A stretch of DNA of 64,000 nucleotides. Origin: Branchiostoma floridae (taxonomy: Eukaryota; Chordata; Leptocardii; Amphioxiformes; Branchiostomatidae). The position numbers were made by a program, and so were the translations under genes. Shown in pieces: positions 12,536-24,041 of the stretch. The stretch is from positions 18,196,684 through 18,260,683 of the forward strand of contig NC_049989.1 of NCBI RefSeq assembly GCF_000003815.2, written 5' to 3'. The notes beneath the pieces are model-generated. The model did not search any database. It was not told where the DNA came from and worked only from the letters and a program-made list of their open reading frames with translations. Numbering within the stretch: position 1 is the stretch's first letter; each line of letters opens with the position of its first letter.

Positions 12536-12628
12536 ACCAACCTCAGTCTTCTCCTGCCTGGACCAAAATCATACACAGTTCCAGCCAGGACTCTAAAGGT
12601 TCATTGGTTAAGCAACAGTCTATGCCAG
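12536..12628 (+). CDS. Large gene, exon with class A motif SPAWTKI
   Basis: Acceptor TTTCCTATAG|ACCAA and donor ATGCCAG|gtatga; phase 1-1, 93 bases. Peptide QPQSSPAWTKIIHSSSQDS then KGSLVKQQSMP. The core WTKIIHSSSQDS aligns by eye with WTTVKHSATHDS and WTTITHRQSVQE of the neighbouring exons, so these exons look duplicated from one another. Confidence 0.78.
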
Positions 12629-12706
12629 GTATGAAATGAATAAAGGACCATGTAAAAAAACTTTTGCTTTGCTGCTCACACCTTCAAGATTGATAGGCAG
12701 GTTCAA

Positions 12707-12836
12707 TGGTTTAAACTGCACATGCAAAAGGTCAAAGGTGAAGGCCCCTAACTTCTAAACAGTTCTTGTATGTGCTTGCTACATGTCCAGATGTGTTCTG
12801 TTTATGTCTCAGAGGCCTTCAAATTTGACATTTTAC
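12707..12836. repeat. Dispersed repeat, paired with about 27070-27200
   Basis: Both copies share the order GGTCAAAGGT, AAGGCCCCTAA, then ACATGTCCAGA and a TCTCAG-GGCCTT block with similar spacing. Type unknown. Confidence 0.5.
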
Positions 12837-13506
12837 CCTGGTGCATGTGCAGTTGGATCTATGAATTTGCTTATTCCACTCCATCTAGTCTTGTACAGGT
12901 GTCTATTTATATCAGTTGGAGGGATGTTTCCCAAGGTACATTGTATGCTTTTGCACACTTTCCCTTCAAAACAAGCATTTTCCTTATACGTATGCTGATA
13001 AGTACTAGCAGATGTAGGAAAATATTATGATTCGTAAAGTTTTCTTTACAGCACTTATGCGCACTCTATTCACAGGTGGTGAGCATTTGGGGAATAACTG
13101 GAGCCGCTTGCTTTGGGCACATTTTTCTCTTCTTTTTCTTGGAGATCTCTGTTCAAGCTCCAGCCACACAGTCAATGAGCTTCAGCTGTATATCTTGATT
13201 GCCAGAAGGTGGCTCAATTTACAATCAAGACTGTAGCATCGTTTTCAGCTAAAAATCTACCTCATCACATTGGACTTGGTTCATCTGCTGATCCTTTAAA
13301 ATTGCACAACGTTTGAGAAAACTCTTAACATATTACTGCTGAAAATGTCATTTGTAGCGCTGGCAGACTCATTGATTTTCCTGCTGTGTGAGAGGAGCTT
13401 GAGAGTTTTCTTCTTGAGAAAATGTCACAATAAGTATACTTTTACTTTGTTTTTTTTTGGCATGCACTTGTTGTGGAGTTGGAGTTGACTGTTGTTGATT
13501 CCACAG

Positions 13507-13614
13507 AGCCAGCCGGTGACCCGTTGTCCCCCGAGTGGACCACCATCACCCACAGACAAAGTGTGCAGGAGAGACACACGATCAGCAGCAAAGTCAAAGG
13601 CTTTGCCCTGCCAG
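13507..13614 (+). CDS. Large gene, exon with class A motif SPEWTTI
   Basis: Acceptor GATTCCACAG|AGCC and donor CTGCCAG|gtatct; phase 1-1, 108 bases. Peptide contains DPLSPEWTTITHRQSVQER and ends SSKVKGFALP. Its 3' two thirds with the donor is copied twice downstream, at 13751-13817 and 13921-13988. Confidence 0.8.
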
Positions 13615-13654
13615 GTATCTTTACTCTGCCCTAATGGTCTTTCTTCTGCCCTAT

Positions 13655-13988
13655 TGGTAGTGTGCGTAGTCCACTACTACATGTAGTTAGCAGCCTTGCC
13701 TCTGGAACTACATGTAGAAGCCATGAGTTTGATGCCGGCTGTGTCACTCACCCAACAAACACAGTGTGCAGAAGAGGCACACGATCAGCAGCAAAGTCAA
13801 AGGCTTTGCCCTGCCAGGTATCTTTGGTCTGCCCTAATGGTAGTGTGCGTAGTCCAGTACTAGTTAGCGGCCCTGCCTCTGGAACTAGAAGCCGTGAGTT
13901 TGATTCCGGCTGAGTCACTCACCCAACAGACAAAGTGTACAGAAGAGACACACGATCAGCAGCAAAGTTAAATGCTTTGCCCTGCCAG
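13655..13988. repeat. Two tandem partial copies of the preceding exon, each behind a tRNA-like SINE head
   Basis: Exon tails at 13751-13817 and 13921-13988 repeat the real exon from GTGTGCAG/GTGTACAG through CTGCCAG|gtatc, with few changes. In front of each is a SINE-like stretch containing GGAACTAGAAGCCGTGAG and the B-box-like GTTTGATTCCGG. The codons for the class A motif are missing from the copies, and a shifted frame is needed to splice into them, so I treat them as pseudo-exons. Confidence 0.7.
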
Positions 13989-14741
13989 GTATCGTGGTGG
14001 TGGTTCGGGCCACACTATTTTAATGAGCTGTTTCCTAGAATTGCTAACTTCAAAACATTATGCATGGGTTCTATTTGCTTTTTCATATACAAGGCTTAGG
14101 GTATGATTTCAATCATCACACTGTCAGATGAAACACAATTTTTTAAATTTGTTTTAAGTTTCTAATGACCGGAAGGATAGTACAAAATATCAAGGACGTC
14201 CTTGGAAATAAAAAAAGGAAAGTTTGTCTCCAAATCCTCCCTGTAACACACTGTATGTCAGTTTACAATCTCTTGAAAATAGCAACTCTAAGAAACAGCT
14301 ACTTTGACTGATGTGGTCCTTAGAAGGAGCCCTTATCCTTGCTGATATAACAGTGTTACAGTAGTAAGATATATGCTTCCTAATACACAATGCCACTCAC
14401 TGCTTCACTCCCTGATCTTACTCCACAGCGTTTGTAGCTTTTGTATGCAGATCTAATATGAAGAGGCTTGCTGTGGTCTGAGGACGTTGCTGCCTGACAC
14501 TTTACTGATGCTTTTCTACACAATACTAACACCACACAAATTCATGCCAACCTTACCTACAGTAGTAGTTAGGGATAGTTTAAGGAGAGTGTATGCTTTT
14601 GTGTTGGTTTGTAGTGATTGTACCTCAACTGGTTTTAGCATTGTTGATATATTACTTTGAAATGCGTTAATGAAGGTTGGACATCCAGGTAAACAATATT
14701 CAAAATTTAATCTCTACAACTTGATAAAAAAGGGACATTCA

Positions 14742-14833
14742 CTTCTGGACGTTTCAAGTGACATCCATCACTTTTCAGCTATTGATGCTGACGGAGATCT
14801 AGAGTGATGGATGTCACTTGAAACGTCTGGAAG
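14742..14833. repeat. Inverted repeat, about 31-bp arms
   Basis: CTTCTGGACGTTTCAAGTGA and its continuation are answered by the inverted copy ending TCACTTGAAACGTCTGGAAG, with about 30 bases between the arms. Probably the core of a MITE. Confidence 0.65.
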
Positions 14834-15251
14834 TAAATCTATATTGAATTATCGCAAATTGGAGTATTGTGGATTGAAATTGCAATGGTTTTTCAATTCA
14901 AATGTATTACAGTTTACTGTGGGTTGACTCGATATACCTAAATACCCCATTTTAAAAAGCAATGGATATAGGTCACCCCGTGAATAAAAGTGAACTAGCA
15001 ATAGTTTAGGGTTTTAGCTAGCATCTGTCCTTCAACAGAATTTTGCTGCTGGGAACGGACCAATTCCACTGTGATGGACAAAGATCAGCATGTAAACTGA
15101 GATTCAAATTGAACCAAACCGAATCTACCAGCAAAATTTGCCCCTCAAAATAAAGGAAATAGCATTTCAGAGGGTCTTAGATTTCAAAATCTTCCCAGGG
15201 AGCATACCACTAGTTGTAGTATAGTCCTGAACTTTGTGTTTTTTCTTCCAG

Positions 15252-15427
15252 GTCTGACATCAGGGGGCTCCAGTCGCAGCGGTTCCAACAAGCCGTCCCC
15301 CGCCAGCCCCGAGCACTTCCTGCAGTCCCCCACCGCGGGGTCACCCCAGGCCAGACCCGCCGCCTCACCCACCAAGACAGGTGTGCTCATACCTGGACTA
15401 GAGGAACTGGAGTCAAGCCCTGTCAAG
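15252..15427 (+). CDS. Large gene, Ser/Pro-rich linker exon
   Basis: Acceptor TTTTCTTCCAG|GTCTG and donor GTCAAG|gtacaa; phase 1 in, phase 0 out, 176 bases. Peptide is Gly/Ser/Pro-rich (for example NKPSPASPEHFLQSPTAGSP) and closes with GLEELESSPVK. It marks the switch from the class A part to the class B part. No W motif. Confidence 0.78.
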
Positions 15428-15852
15428 GTACAAATCCTTTTGTCTGGAGCTTGTGATTCACAAATCACCCAAATGGAGGCCTGGCAAACCTCTCTCTGTC
15501 TTGTATCAGCCACACGGTGATCATTCACCCAGACTCCAGGAAGAATAGTAAGATATCAGTCACAAATGTCACAAAAAGATCCGGATCAAGCCAAGCCAAA
15601 CCAAACTTTAGCAGGACATGCACACCTCCTTGCAGATGTTGCCATAACTGCACTTACAGATTTGGCATTGCTGATTCCTCCGCCCTCCCCAATTCCATCA
15701 AAATGTAGACTTGCGAACTTGAAAGATTGATATTTTTGTGTACCTGTCTTTCAGAAGGGATGTAAAATGGAAAGTAAAACTGAAACAGCAAGGTTAACAA
15801 CAACAACTTTGCAGTTATGTCAAGTGACAATGTCTTTTTCTCTGTTGTGCAG

Positions 15853-15942
15853 CTGAAGCATACTCCAACTAAAGAGAAGTATCCCTCCCCACCTGAAGAA
15901 GCCACTGTACCATCCTGGGCTAAGGACACACAGCTGAAAAAG
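15853..15942 (+). CDS. Large gene, exon with class B motif PSWAKDTQLKK
   Basis: Acceptor TTGTGCAG|CTGAAG and donor AAAAAG|gtagcc; phase 0-0, exactly 30 codons. Peptide HTPTKEKYPSPPEEA then VPSWAKDTQLKK. It aligns with the first half of the next exon (RTPEEMSPPEEPEEK then PWTKQAQLKK), so the two exons are probably duplicates. Confidence 0.8.
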
Positions 15943-16389
15943 GTAGCCAATGGTTTTAAATGTAACTAAAAGTACCGTAGTCATCAAAATTCCAACTTCA
16001 GTCTTACTTGTAAATTGAATATCCAAGATAGATGTCAGGGTCAAGGGTCAGATCCAAGATGGCCGCATCCTTGGATCCTGCTGCACATGGGATGTGTATC
16101 AATCTTAATCCTCTGTGTGGAGGGTCTCTTGTAGGCCAATTTTAGTGTTATTGGATGTAGATGACAGGGTTTAATGTGTCCTTATGTTCATTTTTTGTTT
16201 TGTTTACATAGTTAGACCGCATGACATGCCAATATCCAACAGCCTTTCTGCCCCCCTCCCACTCTTGTTTATATATATTTTTATTGACTTTTTCTTCAAT
16301 TACTTTGGCCCATCAACATTTCTATAACCCATTTTAGCAGTTTTCCGTCCCTCTTCGATAAGGGACAGGATCTGGCAGCCCTCGACCCC

Positions 16390-16830
16390 TCCCCCTACTC
16401 AGGGTTACCGAGTTGGCCAGACAGGGGTCATCAGCTGAAGTGGAAGCAGCCTGTCTAAGGGACGAGCTCCCCGATACAAAGCTCCTACCTGACCTGGGGT
16501 AGCTTCATTGCGGCAGCTGGCGATAAACTGACAGACTGGTGTGATGGATGATGTGATACTGATAGCCCAGTTAGTGCGGTTACAGGTTGGCGTCAGGAAG
16601 GATATCCGGCCGTAAAAAACCCTATCCAAACCGAAATGGAAAGTTCTTCATACAGATAAAGGCACAGGCAGTGCCGGTAGCAGTCACCGACGAGCAGCCG
16701 GTACTGTCGCGGGCCTCGCTGACTTGCGGGTGCGGAAGGTAGGGTCCGGCCATCGAGGCAAACCATGAAGTTGAAGCCCATAGCTGGACTCACTGGACAG
16801 ATCAGCCGCATGGAAGCACAGTGTGAAGAC
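16390..16830. mobile_element. RTE-type LINE 3' end fragment
   Basis: The segment near 16597-16631 contains GGAAGGATATCCGGCCGTAA, which resembles the conserved tail of RTE-clade LINEs (aggaagggcatccggcc type, recalled). The surrounding sequence is GC-richer than the intron and has no open reverse-transcriptase frame. It is a truncated dead copy. Confidence 0.5.
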
Positions 16831-17141
16831 TATCCGACTGCTGCCTACCCCTGTGACAGGGATCCCAGCAGCAGTATAATCAAAAATGGATACGACGACG
16901 ATTTGCTTTACGTTTGCCATGTTGCTTCTGAAAAGAATGTTTTTGCAGTGTTTTAAATTGGCGGTTGAAACAGGTGAAATGATATATGTGTTTGACACTT
17001 ATTTGCAGTGTCATGAGTTTGCGATGGAGAGCTAGGTTACCCTGAAAATTGAAAAACTAACTGAAACCTGGCTAGGCTTTAAAAAAATCACAGCACAATA
17101 GGTAATACTAAAGGAGCATTGTTATTCTTTATCCTCACCAG

Positions 17142-17324
17142 GTGAGAACACCTGAGGAGATGTCCCCACCTGAGGAACCAGAAGAGAAGGAGGGGCCGTG
17201 GACGAAACAGGCTCAGCTCAAGAAGGTGGAGAGCCCTCCCTCCAAGGAAGATGATGAAGAAATGGCCAAGGAAAACGAACCACCCGAGCAAGACTGGCGA
17301 GCTCGACTGAAGAAGTCCTTCAAG
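17142..17324 (+). CDS. Large gene, exon with two class B motifs
   Basis: Acceptor CCTCACCAG|GTGAGA and donor TTCAAG|gtattt; phase 0-0, 61 codons. Peptide has GPWTKQAQLKKVE, an acidic linker (KEDDEEMAKENEPP), then QDWRARLKKSFK. Confidence 0.8.
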
Positions 17325-17640
17325 GTATTTCGGTTGGCTTAAGTGGCATTTTGACCTTCCATTGTTTTCTCATTAATGAATTAAAAAAGAATGGAGCTGT
17401 AACAAATATTGGTAGATGGGCATGAAAGAATTCTAAATCTGATTTTTTGGGGCCATATTGATGACGTCATCGGGTTTTATTGCCCCTAATATCATCTTTT
17501 TCTATGGCAAATTACAGCACTTTGGTACATCCCACTGCAATGTTTTTCATGTGTATAATGATGAAAGCTACAAACTCACGGTTGCACAAATTGATCTACT
17601 AATGATCTGTAGTAATTAGCAAATATTTGTTTTCATCTAG

Positions 17641-18395
17641 TCTGGTGGCAAGGACACGAAGAAGGAGAAAACACAGGAGAAAGCCGCCCCAGACTGGGCA
17701 AAGAAGGCGGAAGAGAAAACCAAGAGGATGCAGACGATGGTGGAATCCAGCGCCGAACGAGAAAAATCCGCAGAAAGAGCTGCTCCCGACTGGGCAAAAC
17801 AGGCAGAAGAGAAAACAAAACGGGTCCAAACGATCACCGAGCTTAGCAAGGAGAAGGAGGTAGAGCGGGCTGCGCCAGACTGGGCAAAACAGGCGGAAGA
17901 GAAGACCAAGAGGGTTCTAGACATCGCTGAGAGCTCCAGAGACAAGCAGCCGGATCAGAGCACGCCTGAGTGGGCCAACAGAGCCAAGCACATGACGGCC
18001 AGAGTCAAGAGTAACAAGGTGCTGGTTGAACTGGAGACGAAGAAGGAGAACAGTAATGTGGAGACGAACCTGCCGCCGCTGAAACAGCTGGCAAGAACGC
18101 CAGAGTCGAACGGAGAGTTCGACGCGAGAAACGGAGACAAGACAGGGTCGTGGTTCTCGGAAACGAAGCTAAAGAAGACAAGGCCAGGAAGCGGGAGCGG
18201 AGGCGGCACCACCGAGTCGGCGAAAAGCCCCTCGTGGATCGAACAGTCGAGGAAGAAGTCGCAACGCTGCAATGCCCTGATTGAAACGGCAGACCCAGAG
18301 AAGCGCCTGGAGAGGAAGCTGTCTGGATCGGCTGATGAGGAGCCAAAAGCGCCGTTTGTAAGAGAGGTTTCTCTGAGAAGCAGAAAAAATTCAGA
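17641..18395 (+). CDS. Large gene, largest exon with six class B motifs
   Basis: Acceptor TTTTCATCTAG|TCTGG and donor TCAGA|gtaagt; phase 0 in, phase 2 out, 251 codons plus two bases. Four near-identical repeats come first: PDWAKKAEEKTKRM, PDWAKQAEEKTKRV twice, and PEWANRAKHMTARV, spaced 28-32 residues with charged helix-forming linkers. Then GSWFSETKLKKTR and SPSWIEQSRKKSQR follow in a Gly/Ser-rich stretch. The W-A-K-x-A-E-E-K-T-K-R pattern suggests short amphipathic helices. This is the clearest evidence that the gene is an array of one motif. Antisense frames here are shadows. Confidence 0.88.
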
Positions 18396-18950
18396 GTAAG
18401 TACAAAATTGTTGTCCTGATCTAACATCACATGATGATAAGAAATGTCAATTACTTTCAAAAGCTATCAATAGTCGATGAATTTGCCAGTATGCATGTAG
18501 TTGTGATGGCTTTTGTTTTGAATATGCATTGAGAGAAATGTCCAATTGTGATGTAAGCTTCTGCTATTTAGAACTCTGTAATATCATTTGCACTGGGCAA
18601 AATTCATGATCTTTGACCATTTTTACTCCCTATAGTATGCAGATTGATAAGTTATTATTCCCATTGGGATTGACAAAAGTTTTCATGATATTACATATAC
18701 AGCTAGAAGATTAGAGTTAGCGGATGGCAAAATGGCATAACAACTAAACAATTCAGCACCAAGGACAGGGCCTTCTAAATTTTTTCAGAAGTCTTTTTAG
18801 GAATTATTTTTAGTAATCTGGATGCGAAAAGTATAATAAACTCCATTTGAATCTTAAATTTCCAGTATGTATGTTATCAATCAGCTCGTATATTTTGCTA
18901 ACCAATAAAAATATCATACAATATCATATCTTTGCATTGGACCATTGCAG

Positions 18951-19045
18951 CAAGAGCGGCGGAGACATCTCTCCGGGGGAACTGGCGCAGATACCGGATT
19001 GGAAGGTGCAGCTCCAGAAACGTAAGAAGGAACAGGGGGCCGCAG
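18951..19045 (+). CDS. Large gene, exon with class B motif PDWKVQLQKRKK
   Basis: Acceptor CCATTGCAG|CAAGAG and donor GCCGCAG|gtagaa; phase 2 in, phase 1 out, 95 bases. Peptide KSGGDISPGELAQ then IPDWKVQLQKRKKEQG. Without the donor the frame stops five codons later (GRID, then stop). Confidence 0.8.
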
Positions 19046-19580
19046 GTAGAATAGATTAACCTAGTTTAACTCCAGAGACAAACCCTTTCTAAAACTCTTA
19101 CCATTCCCGGACCTCTATTCATTTCTCATCTGTTTAATTTTCAACCTGCTGGGTTGCTGATTTAATTCAGTTAGTTGTTTTTTCAAGGGGGCCAAGTCTC
19201 CCAAAACATGAAATCATTTCCACAAGTTCGACATTCTTTCATTGAAGAATGTTCAAGGAAAAAAACTTGAAACATAATTGACACAAGTAAAACAGGGTGT
19301 TGTAAACTTAAGAAACATTTTAAGAGACACAGGGTCTACATACAGTAACACATGATTCTAAATCTAGAATATACAAAGAAAGCCAAATTTTCAAGTCCAA
19401 AACATTTCTTTTGAGGGATCGTGTTTATTTTTTTATACAGATTTTATTGTTCATCTGGTTTTATAAATATAATATCATTATCATCATGTATTGTTTATAT
19501 TGATATGTTATTTTTTAGCTTTCAAATGAATTATGAATTCATGCATAGTTTTCTTTCTTTTGTTACTTCTTTGAAATTTA

Positions 19581-20041
19581 GCATTGCCTGTTAAACCTAA
19601 TTGATAATAACAAGTAAAATTAAGATAAACCTAACATACACATGTTAATATGGGTAGTTATAGGAGCACTGTGAAACAAGTAGACTTAACTGGAGTCATG
19701 TTGAGACTCTTCCACTAACCTCTGATGTCTGGTGAACATGGTGGGGGAATATCTAATGCGTCCTAACCTGTTTATTTTTGGAATTAAAATGAATGATGAG
19801 TTTTTGCAAAGTTAGTTCTATGCTACATTACATTTTTATGTAGCATTGCCTGTTAAGAAACCCAATTGATAACAACAAGTTAAAGTAAAGAAAACCTAAC
19901 ATACACAAGTTAATATGACTAGTTATGACTGTGAAATAAGTAGATTATAATTGATAGCAATCAGGGTGAGACTCTTCCACTAACCTCTGATGTGTGGTGA
20001 CTGGTGGGGGAAAATCTAATACGTCCTAATCTATTTCAAAA
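19581..20041. repeat. Tandem duplication, period about 262 bp
   Basis: Unit 1 starts GCATTGCCTGTTAA at 19581 and unit 2 at 19843. They share CCTAACATACACA and GAGACTCTTCCACTAACCTC and end at a GGGGGAATATCTAAT-like block. The second unit is shorter. Confidence 0.75.
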
Positions 20042-20535
20042 TCAATGACCAAGAATTGTTTACTAATCAACCAATCAGGTAATCATTAACAGACAGCATT
20101 TTTAAGGCCCTGGTTACATTTGTCGTATGATCATTATACTATCATTGCATGATTGTCATCAATCACAATTTGTGGCCTTTTACGGGAAAGTTGCACATTT
20201 GCATTGCACAATTTAGCTGTCCAGCAACTGAAAAGGATGACTTTTGATATCCTTCTTGTTGGTGGGTTCTGTCACAGCTTGAAAATTCTTTGACATCAGA
20301 ATCATACGACAAATTATGATAAATGTGGCCATGCCAAAATCAGCAGTAACAAATGTCCTCTTGTAATTTCTGTTGGTTCATTGGTTGGGGTTACAATCTG
20401 TCCACTTCAGCACAGATTTGTTGTCCTTGTAATTCACTAACAAGTTGTTCACATCAGTACTTTGGTAGAAACCAAAAATCAAGGTTGCTAATTCCTTGAG
20501 CAGAAAAAGCTCTAACATGTTGTCTTTATGCCGAA

Positions 20536-20740
20536 TAGCAGTTACTCAAGCAACTGGCTATGATTTTGGAAACGGTCAGATGTTTCATACAGCATTCACA
20601 GTCTTTTATCAAAAGATAGATTTTTTAAATGGTAGAACGTTTCAGATAGCATCAATTATCTTTCATCAAAAGATAATTGATGCTATCTTAAATGTCAGAT
20701 CTTTTCCAAAATCATATCCAGTTGCTTGAGTAATTGCTAT
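20536..20740. mobile_element. MITE with long inverted ends (AGCAGTTACTCAAGCAACTG family)
   Basis: Left end TAGCAGTTACTCAAGCAACT, then GGCTATGATTTTGGAAA. The right end carries the inverted counterpart (TTTCCAAAATCATATCCAG, then TTGCTTGAGTAATTGCTA). The centre holds a second palindrome (AGATAGCATCAATTATCTTT and its complement). Confidence 0.75.
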
Positions 20741-20857
20741 TTGTCATATCTTATCACCTGGATGTTTAACGCTCATCAATGTATGTTGTCTTTCAAACAA
20801 CTGTATTATTGTGCTGAAGATTGGACAAATTGCCTTTTGTGACTATGTTATTTACAG

Positions 20858-21166
20858 AGGAAAATCAGAGTCGGACCCCCACCACCATTCCCCCCGATCT
20901 CCAGTCAAACATAGAGAAACAATATCAGGTTTCGAAATCGGCCGAAAACCTTTTAGACGTCGAGAGAGCATTTATAGACCCTCCCAGATGTTCTGAAACG
21001 AAACCTTCTGTGGAAAGTGAAAAAACAGACTCCTGCACAAAAGAGAAAGTGACTAGAGTAAAAAGTTGTCCTGAGAATGACCCAGAAAAGGAAATTCATC
21101 CCGTCAAGAAGTTATTCAAACAGTTCAGCGCCCATTTCTTTACCGCCAAGGCTCCAGAGGTCAGAG
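20858..21166 (+). CDS. Large gene, exon without W motif, Lys/Ser-rich, Cys-containing
   Basis: Acceptor TATTTACAG|AGGAAA and donor GTCAGAG|gtcagt; phase 1-1, 309 bases. Peptide has SKSAENLLDVERAFIDPPR, several cysteines, and ends KKLFKQFSAHFFTAKAPEVR, a possible amphipathic helix. If the donor is not used, the frame reads on for ten codons (GQWKLRNKSRT) to TAA at 21199, giving a W-containing alternative C terminus. Confidence 0.7.
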
Positions 21167-21494
21167 GTCAGTGGAAGCTTCGCAACAAAAGTCGAACTTA
21201 ACTAGTTGATAATTAGTTAATAGTTCTACATGGTTTTAGCATAGTTTTTAATGATGTGACTTCTTGGGAGATGTGTCTAGTACATATCTTTACAATTCAC
21301 ACGTGCAGACAGAAAACACAACATCATACATGTATATTGTATTATTATAATGAAGTATCGCATTTTATTTCTACTTCTACTTTCTACTCAATGATTCTGT
21401 TCTTCCTATTTTTTTTCTTGGAATGGTGTGCCTGATCATGAGTTAAACAGCTAGATATTTTTCCTCTTTCATTCTTATCTATATTAAGATTACT

Positions 21495-21650
21495 GGGCTG
21501 TCTCCAGGACCTAACTTTCTTTTCGGAGATTTGGCAAAAAATTCCACCCCATCAGTTAATGAAATGAAAGACTGTATAAAATGTACATGTATTTGTCAGC
21601 TTAGAATAACAGACCTTAGAATCACAAAAAAATTGAGCTGGAGACAGCCC
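21495..21650. mobile_element. MITE with GGGCTGTCTCCAGG inverted ends
   Basis: Left GGGCTGTCTCCAGGACC, right GAGCTGGAGACAGCCC. Same family as 11307-11520 and 34607-34817. Confidence 0.6.
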
Positions 21651-21900
21651 TGCATGATTCTCTATCAGTTGTTAATGCATGAATCATTTTTTGCATGTCT
21701 GTGCATGCCCACAATTATGATCGTGTGTAGTGGGGACATCTAGGGCCATTACACGGTACTGCGCCATACACACACCATCCTATGCCTCGTACCGTACTGA
21801 TGCACTCCCTCCCGTGTGGAGAGTCGCTCTGCGGCGGAGAATGACCGATTCCCGCGGTACTGTCTATGGTATGGTGGAGACTAATTGCACACATTCATAG

Positions 21901-22128
21901 TAGGGGTGGGTACAGTTACAGGTTCAGAGGATCAAGTCCAGGTCTGGACCTGAACCTGGACCTAATTGTCTGAAAAGTTGGGAATGGGCAATACTCAAAA
22001 CAATGGTCCATTTTGCTACAATGGAATCTGTTTGATGGAGTGTTCCACTTTCAGGTCCGGTTTTCTGGACTGGTCCAACAAGAAAAAAATGGTTTTGTAC
22101 CTTTACACTGTACCGGTACCCACCCCTA
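21901..22128. mobile_element. hAT-like MITE (TAGGGGTGGGTAC ends)
   Basis: Left TAGGGGTGGGTACAG, right GTACCCACCCCTAT. Internal AGGTCCAGG/GGACCTGAAC segments recur in the related element at 35241-35662. The superfamily is inferred from the terminal sequence only. Confidence 0.6.
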
Positions 22129-22703
22129 TTTCAACTATAGCTTTAATTTCGTGAGTTGTGTTGTGTTGTGTTGTTTTGTTTTGAAACTTACCTCAACGTC
22201 TAGTTTCTTTCTACACTGAGTCTCCTTCCCTCACAAACACTGTAGAGCTGTCCCTCACCACCTACATGTAGATCAGTTTTACTGTCATCGAGTGACAATA
22301 TAGCAACCTTTAGGAGAGTTTCAAAGTTTGCCTATTAAGCCCCTGTCCTACATTTTAGCTCTGTTGGTTTTTGTGGAATTTGAAAATTCACCAAATTTAA
22401 AAATCGCTGATCTTTCACCTCTAAATCTACCCCATCGTATTGAATGATGCTTGGAGAACAGCAAACATTGGCTGATTTTTATGGAGGTATTACTGCCAAA
22501 AATATCATTTAGAGTTAGCAAATTCATCGGGCAGATTGTATAACAGGGGCATTGGGCAACTTTAGCACACTAGACAGGCTAGCACCAGTGTGCTGAGTTT
22601 TAAACGTTAAAAATCTGTAGTGGAAAAAGTTGTTTGGGATCGATTATGTGTGAAGTTGTGTGACTATTAGAACTTAAAAGTTCATCTGTGTAGGTAGAAG
22701 TCA

Positions 22704-22838
22704 TTCTGGAACAAGTTGAACTGTAATTTCCAACACAAAAAATTTGACTTGGCGAAATTTTTGACTGATCAGTTCCAGTCTTTGTCAAGGAATGACTTTT
22801 TTTGTGTTGGAAATTACAATTCAACTTTGTTCCAGAAG
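22704..22838. repeat. Inverted repeat, about 45-bp arms
   Basis: TTCTGGAACAAGTTGAACTG and TAATTTCCAACACAAAAAA on the left are matched by the inverted TTTTTTGTGTTGGAAATTA and CAATTCAACTTTGTTCCAGA on the right, with a short loop. Probably a short MITE. Confidence 0.7.
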
Positions 22839-23269
22839 TTCAAAAGAAGTTTTCTCTGTCAGTAGAGAAGATGTCATTTAAGCTAACGGCACGTTCAATC
22901 TGCTGTACGTGCAACTGCGTGGTGTCTACGTGCCAAAACGTTGGCAATCATTTGGGAGTCGTAAGTACGTTGTAAGCTCATACAACTCACTTACCATTTG
23001 CGCAACGAACGATGCACACAACGGGCTCACAGCTAGGCGTGGCATGCAGACCACATACTTAATATTACATGCGTATTACACCTTGCTAAACCGTGCGAGT
23101 GACTCTCTCCCTGCTCTTGCCATTCCTTTCCCATGTTTTCAGAAAAACCTGGCTGATGTGATGCCCTACAAAAGCGTATGGACAAAAAGCACGTACGGCA
23201 GGTTGTGCCCTTAGCTTTACAGCTGTTAAGAGTGGCATCTGATTATTTCCTGCTCCCCCCACCCCACAG

Positions 23270-23406
23270 GTGACCCGGGCACTAAGTCTCACCTGGATGA
23301 GCTGAAGGGGAGAGACTCGCAGGTTTCCGCCCAGCCTGTGGAGGAACCTGTCTGGAAGAAGGAGATCAGGAGACGGAAGAGCCAAGTGCGGCACGAGGGC
23401 TACACC
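23270..23406 (+). CDS. Large gene, exon with class B motif EPVWKKEIRRRK
   Basis: Acceptor CCACCCCACAG|GTGAC and donor TACACC|gtaagc; phase 1 in, phase 0 out, 137 bases. Peptide KSHLDELKGRDSQVSAQP then VEEPVWKKEIRRRKSQVR. The motif closely matches those at 24525 and 28007. Confidence 0.82.
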
Positions 23407-23625
23407 GTAAGCGCTAATGATATTGTGTACATTTTAGAAACCCTACATCTGTATGCAAAATAAAACGCTTACCAACAAGCTTTCGATCAGTCCTCTGATC
23501 CTTATCAAGTTGAAATGACCCAAGGCCTAAGTCATAAATGTCAGGAAAGGGTCAAAGGTGCTTGGCAGTCAGTATTGGCCCCCATGTCGGTTGAGGGAAG
23601 GTTGGTGAGCTCTGATGTAAATGGC

Positions 23626-23843
23626 TAACACTAGTTCACTAATATCTACGGATAAGCTATATCTATTATTTTAAGAAACAGGTTATTTACATTTAGGGAT
23701 ATCAAGTCGATGGACTGTGGTTTCAAATAGCAGTTTTCAAAATATTGCAGTTTAAAACCACTCATCCATGAATTTGGTATCCCTAAATACCTGGTGTTAT
23801 CAAGGATATAGGTTACTCCACAGATAAAGGTGACTTAGCGTTA
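23626..23843. mobile_element. MITE of the TAACGCTAG family, diverged copy
   Basis: Ends TAACACTAGTTCAC and GTGACTTAGCGTTA, with an internal GGATATAGGTTACTCC as in the copy at 3190-3405. Confidence 0.6.
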
Positions 23844-24041
23844 CCAGTAGCTTTTCATTTCAATTTGATGATACAGAAGAATTCTAAAAAGAATGATGTT
23901 TAACTTCTGTTTGCTGATTTTTAAGCTTTATTTTGCATTTGCTTGTCCTTTACTTTGCATTCATTGCAACTGTTTTCTTTTGTTTTCTTTGCCTGATTTA
24001 ACATTTTATGCTTGTTTTGTTTTATTTTTGTTGCCCTGTAG

